Of a stretch of 64,000 nt of DNA, positions 59,147 to 64,000 are shown in pieces. Origin of the DNA: Cannabis sativa (lineage: Eukaryota; Streptophyta; Magnoliopsida; Rosales; Cannabaceae); contig NC_083604.1 in NCBI RefSeq assembly GCF_029168945.1, positions 32,421,686 through 32,485,685 of the forward strand. The letters are read 5' to 3'. The stretch's first letter is position 1. Each line of letters opens with the position of its first letter. Both the position numbers and the translations under genes were made by a program. A model generated the notes under the pieces. It was given only the letters and a program-made list of their open reading frames with translations, was not told the DNA's origin and did not search any database.

Positions 59147-59934
59147 TGTTGACCGAGGTTTTCGGCAACTAATAAAATATTATAAAGTTAGAGAGCTGTA
59201 AGAAAATTAGAGAATGATTTTTACGTGGTTGGGGCGTTAATGAGCCTTAGTCCACGAGTCTTTGTTATTTATGGATGTATTTAATACAGAGAATGTATTT
59301 GGGGAGTGTTTCACTCTTATAAATACAGAGAATGTTCTTGGTGAGTATTTACTCTACTTGCTCTTATGCAGCCCAAGATTCTCGATCCCATTCAATGAGC
59401 TTTGAGGGGGTATTTATAGTGTTTTTGGTGGGGTGATCCCCAGAATTATCCTTACAAATGCATCTGTAAGTATTCATAAAGTTGGACATTCCCAATGAAT
59501 ATACCATGGGTAATGCATGGTCAAATCCCTAGGTGCTGTAGGGTTTTTATGTGGAATGTCCTTATTGCCTTTTGTGTGATGTGACTCTTCACAGTGTAGC
59601 CGTCGCTAGACTTAAATGATCATTACTTTGTAGCTGCTGGTTGGAGGTTGTGTCGTCAAACTTTATTGCGTGTAGCAGTCCCAACACGCTTCCTCCCATG
59701 CGGCATTAAATGCGACTTGATTGCTCAGGAGAAACTTGACACGTCGCGGAGATGCCTTAACGTTACTTCGAGCCTCCGGGAGCATATGGGGTTCCATATG
59801 CCTTCTCCGGGAGCTACGTCGTGGAAGCCACCTTACAGCATAAAGACTTAGCAAATATTTTGGATTGTACATTGCTTGATCCACGTGTCCTTGTTTGGTT
59901 GGTCCACGTATATTGGGCAAAATTAGGGGCAACA
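59147..59934 (-). repeat. G2 3' LTR
   Basis: 788 bp; minus-strand start TGTTGCCCCTAATTTTGCCC, end GAAAACCTCGGTCAACA. TATAAATA (minus) at 59411-59418. Polypurine tract GGCTTGGGGGGTAAA (minus) at 59935-59949. Confidence 0.85.
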
Positions 59935-59949
59935 TTTACCCCCCAAGCC

Positions 59950-60947
59950 TTGTTTATTTGAAAAAATAAAACAAGGCTTGCTCAAGTGCTTCCGGTTGAC
60001 TCCTCGGTTTCCTGACACGAGCTTTGAGCGCGTGAGGGTGTATTTAATGATGGCCTTTAATGCAGCGATTCACTTTTTGCAGAGGTCGATTCGTTTCACG
60101 CCCATTGATTGATACGGCGCATTAATGGTGTCAGATGGATACTCAAACGTTTCCACCGCCTTAATCGCAAACCAATCTGGTTCGTTGATTTCTGAGAATT
60201 CGAATCGTGCGCTTCCCCCACCGTTCGATTGGTAGGTGATGATGCCTGTTCCTCATGCAGCTTTGCCTATAAAAGCCACCACCTTTCCTTCGTTTCGGTT
60301 ACTTCCCATTTCTTGCCAACTTTGCTCAAATTTCTTAGAGAGAAAAAATTCTCAGACCCAGAAAAACACCTTTAAACACTTTGCAATTTTCTCTAGTTCT
60401 TCTTTGTTTGTTATTGTCAGTACTTCTTGTCTTCATTTGATTCACAGCAGGACCTCCAGTCTCAACACTTCATTGTAAGTTCCTTGCACCCTTCGCTTCA
60501 TTATTAATATGCATGGCATGCTGTTACTTATCTGTTTGTTCTTTTCTGGGTTTGTATACGAAGTTTCTGGGAATGCAAATGGTTAGATCCTTCATATAAT
60601 CGGTTTGAGTTTACTGCTCTAGTGATAGGATTACTGTTGTCAAGCATTTTGTTGTTATTTTTTGTAGAAGACCATACGTTCTTCGTATAATGGTCGCTTA
60701 GGGCATAGGATAGATTGTTTTCCTTCTACTTTCTGCCTTTTCCTTTTCTTTAGTGCGCAATACCATCTTCTGTGAATTTATTGCACCCGACTCTTGTCCA
60801 GGGAATCCTCCTAGGGTTTCCTGTATGACAGGTGTTCGGAGGGGGCCTCTTTCAGTGGTTAGGGGACCCCCATTCCCTTTTTCTTGGTTTAGGGTTTGGT
60901 ATGGGGCCTAACTGCTGGAATCTTAATTCTTTTTACAGAATCGAAAC
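59950..60947 (+). promoter_or_regulatory. Promoter, 5' UTR and leader intron of the G2 antisense gene
   Basis: TATAAAAG at 60268-60275 on the + strand, then a pyrimidine-rich leader typical of plant 5' UTRs. A 5' splice site ATTGTAAGT (intron from 60475) and a 3' splice site TTTTTACAG ending at 60938 define a 464-nt leader intron, nine bases before the ATG at 60948. The ORF at 60236-60478 overlaps the TATA box and is not a gene. Confidence 0.65.
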
Positions 60948-63078
60948 ATGTCTGCTTCTGGCTCGAAATCATCTAAGAAGAGCAGTAAGCGCCTGGCTAC
61001 CCTCGAGGAGGTCTCTCTAGGCCCTGTTACCCAGGAGCGGTACAAGTCTCGGGCGACCGGATGGGAGGCAGCCGAGCTTCACTCCACCCTAACTTGTCCC
61101 CATCAGCTGGAAAACATCGTGGAGGTAGCTAGAATCAAGCCCTCCACATCCGGGACCTACCACCGGCCACCTCGTCACGCGGAGACGCCCAATCATAACT
61201 ACGGCGGCTTTGGGGCCTGGAGCCAGACGCATTTGATGGCCGGGGCCATGCTTCCTCTCCAAGATTATTTCGTTAATTTCTTAGTTTTTGTCAGCCTTGC
61301 GCCATACCAACTTATTCCCCAAGCATACCGCCTGCTTTCAGGCTTATTTATTTTTTACTCCGCCCGGGGATGGGGCTCTCCCCGCCCGGTAGAGATATTG
61401 TATTTTTACGAACTTGTTTCTGTCCCCAAGAAGGGGGACAAACTTAAGGACGGTTTTTACGGGTTCCGGGCCCACCCTGCCAATGAAGGGGTGGTCCCGT
61501 ATAATAGGCAAACTCGTGTTAAGGAGTATCGCCATCGTTTTTTCTTCTCTTCCAGGTTCCGGGCAGTGGACCATCCGGAGCTCCTCACTGAGTGGGTCAG
61601 GATTCCTCCTTACGAACGGACCGCACCTACTCAGGTCTTTCTTCGGAGAGCCCAGGCCTTTGCCTCTTATGACCGGGTTGATCTTGACGTCGGGGGCCTG
61701 GTCACTACGGAGAACTGCAGGAAGGCAAAACTCATCCTTCTGCACCAATCCGTAGAGGACTCTAACCTTTCCCGGGTTATCTTTCCCAACGTGAGGGCGC
61801 TGGTCGCGGAGAAGACCTTGCGGGATGAGATCATCGCCACTGCTGAGAAGAAGTACCAGGAATATCTCTACCAGAAGGCTTAGGAGAAGGCATACTCTAA
61901 GGCCCAGGCAGCTTCCAGGAGACCACTTCGCTGGGGAGCCCGGTCGAGAGAAGAAGTCAGGCGATCGCTGGGAAGCCCCTTCATACTGGGGACTCAGCAG
62001 AGAGAAGGGCTCCCAGGCCACAGCCTTCGGCTCAGGAGCCGAACACTGGGGCTCCTGGTGCCAGCACTTCCGGCTCCGGTGGTAAGTCTCCTTTAGCAGT
62101 TCATTATGTCCCTTCTATTGGTGAGTATGCCAGTCTTAGGCCTGTAGGGTTCGATGAGCGTCTTTATAGGTTTAGGATGCCCTCGACCCGGTGGGGAGAC
62201 CATTTGAAGGAGTTTTATTTTTCCAACTTAGGAGATTTCCTAGGTCGGTCTTGGATGGGTTTTGGTCCTCCGGAGCCCGTCCCCTTAGGCCCTTCAGCTT
62301 ATATTACATCCAGCTGGTTCCGGCCTTCGGACAGCTATCTCGGAGATGATGCTGCCAGCATCAAAATTCAGAACTTTGCTAGGGCCGAGCTAGAGAGTCA
62401 GGGTAGGACTAGCTTGCTTGTCATATCTGAGTGTTGGTGGTTTCCCACGGATGTTCTAACACTTGCTTTCTTTCTTTTGTTGTAGCAGGTGCTTCCATGG
62501 ACGCCATTTTGGCCGAACTTGCCGGGGTTCACACTCCTGAGGCTCCTACTCCCTTTACTTCTTCCCAGATGGCCCCCCCTCTAAAGATTTCTTCCAGTGC
62601 TCCTCCAGACACTATTGACTTAGTGGATGACGAGGAGGTGCTCCTGGGAGAAGGTCAAGAAAAGCAATGGGGCTTTTCTGAGGAAGTTGAAAAAGGTGAA
62701 GAAGAGCAAGAAATTGCTCTGATTCGCAAACATAAAGGCAAAATGATTGCTCAAGAGGAGCCCAAACGGCCACGGAGAGCTGATACTCAGGCCCACGGTC
62801 TCGATGGCGGGGTCTCTCCCATGGAGGAACATACTGCCCCTCCCAATATTGTGCTGACTCCAGTTCCTGGAGACGAGGCGAGACAGGAGCTCCGGATAGC
62901 TAAACACAACTACGCCATGGACGAATACTCCCGGGGGTATGCTGAGGTGGAAGCCCTTAGGAGGGTCTTGCGAGTTGAGATGCAAAATACTCTCAACAAC
63001 CCGGAATACCAGAATCTGTGGGATCTAAATTTAGACCCCCTGTCGGACTGGTTCGGTCGCTTCCTCGGGCCCACTGTT
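60948..63078 (+). pseudogene. G2 antisense ORF (Tat-lineage aORF), 3' truncated
   Basis: ATG at 60948 (MSASGSKSSKKSSKRLATLEE), 311 codons open to TAG 61881-61883, where Gln (CAG) is expected from G1. The N-terminal domain is as in G1: NYGGFGAWSQ, MLPLQDYFVNFLVF, APYQLIPQAYRLLSGLF, then ELLTEWVRIPP and LVTTENC. The frame changes near 61960, then reads GKSPLAVHYVPS, FDERLYRFRMP and GDDAASIKIQNFARAELES to an 86-nt intron (62403-62488). The next exon runs SMDAILAEL ... LDPLSDWFGRF. It stops being aORF at about 63078, where a deletion joins it to antisense RT, so the coiled-coil end is lost and a chance stop occurs at 63106. Function unknown. Confidence 0.8.
62403..62488 (+). other. Intron in G2 antisense gene
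   Basis: GTAGGACTAG ... TTGTAGCAG, 86 nt, same place and length as 54862-54947 in G1. Joining the exons gives AELESQ-GASMDAILAEL. Confidence 0.72.
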
Positions 63079-63997
63079 TCGGCTCCTATCATGCGCTTAC
63101 TGACGTAGTACACAGGATGCTGAATTTTCTCTTCTTCCCAGACTAGGGCAGTGTTGACCGCGTGTTCGGAGACAGCCAAATATAGAAATAGGTCTTCTCC
63201 GAGAACGGGTTTTGACAGGATAGGAGGCCTGGCCATGTGCTCTTTTAGTTTTTTGAATGCCTCCTCGCACTCGTCCGACCATTCAAACTTTTGACACTTC
63301 TTCAGTATGTTGAAGAAGGGTATGCACTTGTCCGTGGACCGTGAGATGAAGCGGCTTAGGGCGCTACCTTTCCGGTCAGGCTCTACACATCTTTATGCTT
63401 TCTGGGGGATGGCATGCTCAGGAGAGCCTGGATTTTTTCCGGGTTTGCCTCAATCCCCCTCTGGCTGACGATGAAGCTCAGGAACTTCCCTGACTTGACC
63501 CCAAAGGTGCATTTCTTTGGGTTGAGCTTCATGCCGTATCTCCGGACTACTTCGAAACATTCCTCTAAGTCGCTTGCATGGCTGTTGCATGCTTTGGACT
63601 TGACGAGCATGTCATCTACATAAACTTCCATATTTCGTCCCAGGAGGCCTTTGAACATCCGGTTGACCATTCTCTGGTAGGTTGCTCCGGCGTTTTTCAG
63701 TCTGAAGGGCATGACTAGGTAACAGTATACCCCCTTATCGGTCCTGAAGCTAGTGCACTCCTAGTCTGCCGTATGCATCTTTATTTGATTGTACCCAGCA
63801 TAGGCGTCCATGAAGGATAGTAGCTTGAATCCAGAAGTGGCGTCTACCATCTGGTCGATCCTGGGCAGCAGGAAGCAGTCCTTCGGACAAGCTTCGTTTA
63901 GATCAGTGAAATCTATACAAACTCGCCAAGTCCCGTTTGGCTTGGGTACCAGGATCGGATTGGCTAGCCACTCCGAATAGTATACGTCGCGGATCAT
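63079..63997 (-). pseudogene. G2 reverse transcriptase fragment
   Basis: Minus strand, reading from the right edge: YYSEWLANPILVPKPNG, CIDFTDLNEACPKD, LLSFMDAYAGYNQIKM (63761-63997). A TAG follows at about 63761 where the G1 frame has CAA, then MPFRLKNAGATYQRMVN and the active site MEVYVDDMLVKSKA (63383-63712). After a frame break near 63380 comes KPVLGEDLFLYLAV and HPVYYVSKRMIGAE. It ends at the deletion junction near 63079. Unlike G1 the YVDD active site is intact. It would be Ty3/Gypsy RT; truncated at the window edge on its N-terminal side. Confidence 0.88.
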
Positions 63998-64000
63998 GCC

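Larger units (their letters stand above)
59147..63997 (-). mobile_element. G2: Tat-type Gypsy element, inverted relative to G1, with internal deletion
   Basis: 3' LTR 59147-59934, antisense gene on the + strand 60948-63078, then directly RT on the minus strand from 63079 to the window edge. RNase H and integrase are missing between the antisense gene and RT. It lies in G3. Left target duplication GTGAT (59142-59146); partner off-window. Confidence 0.82.

Noticed and set aside
61344..62021. 225-codon minus-strand ORF opposite the G2 antisense gene
   Set aside because: Shadow frame; homology with G1 and splice sites support the + strand gene.

Overview
This window is plant nuclear DNA, most likely from a eudicot. 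It consists almost entirely of nested transposable elements, and I see no host gene, rRNA, tRNA or CRISPR array. The evidence is the set of plant-type LTR retrotransposons with initiator-tRNA(Met)-like primer sites, two CACTA-type DNA transposons, and Ty3/Gypsy and Ty1/Copia gag-pol remains. I cannot place the genus from sequence alone.

The frame of the window is one old Ty3/Gypsy element of the Tat lineage (called G1 here, + strand). Its pieces run gag (4080-4428), protease (14673-15151), reverse transcriptase and RNase H (35358-37191, 49715-49801), integrase (51511-53066), an antisense spliced gene (56330 down to 53439) and the 3' LTR (57278-58034). Its 5' end lies left of the window. Later insertions pushed the pieces apart: (i) a Copia element E0 (+ strand, 3' LTR 2224-4079), itself cut by another related element (1-704); (ii) E1 at 4429-14667 (target duplication GTCCC); (iii) E2 at 15152-35357 (GTAGA), whose 5' LTR is split by E3 at 24230-34290; (iv) a Sirevirus-like Copia C1 at 37192-49709 (ACGGA), whose gag gene is split by a CACTA element at 39886-41976 (TTT); (v) a second CACTA-like element at 49802-51510 (TTA). 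Read across the insertions, the G1 fragments join without loss of sequence.

E0, E1, E2 and E3 share 1.86-1.91 kb LTRs of two subfamilies and look Angela/BARE-like. All have long AT-rich leaders and only stop-riddled relics of pol. E2 alone keeps an intact gag gene (18882-19748). They look like a non-autonomous family that moved with proteins supplied in trans. Their leaders share a conserved stem-loop and a paired short motif, which are candidate packaging signals. C1 is nearly complete (gag, protease, integrase, RT, RNase H, and an extra env-like ORF after pol), but it carries frameshifts and the CACTA insertion.

Right of G1 lie two more Tat-type elements in the opposite orientation: G3 (3' LTR 58183-58848) and, inserted in it, G2 (59147 to the window edge). 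G2 has its 3' LTR, its own antisense gene on the + strand (60948-63078) and a deletion that joins this gene directly to reverse transcriptase (63079-63997, minus strand). The antisense genes of G1 and G2 have their own TATA boxes and introns, and are the most gene-like structures in the window apart from the retroelement pol genes.
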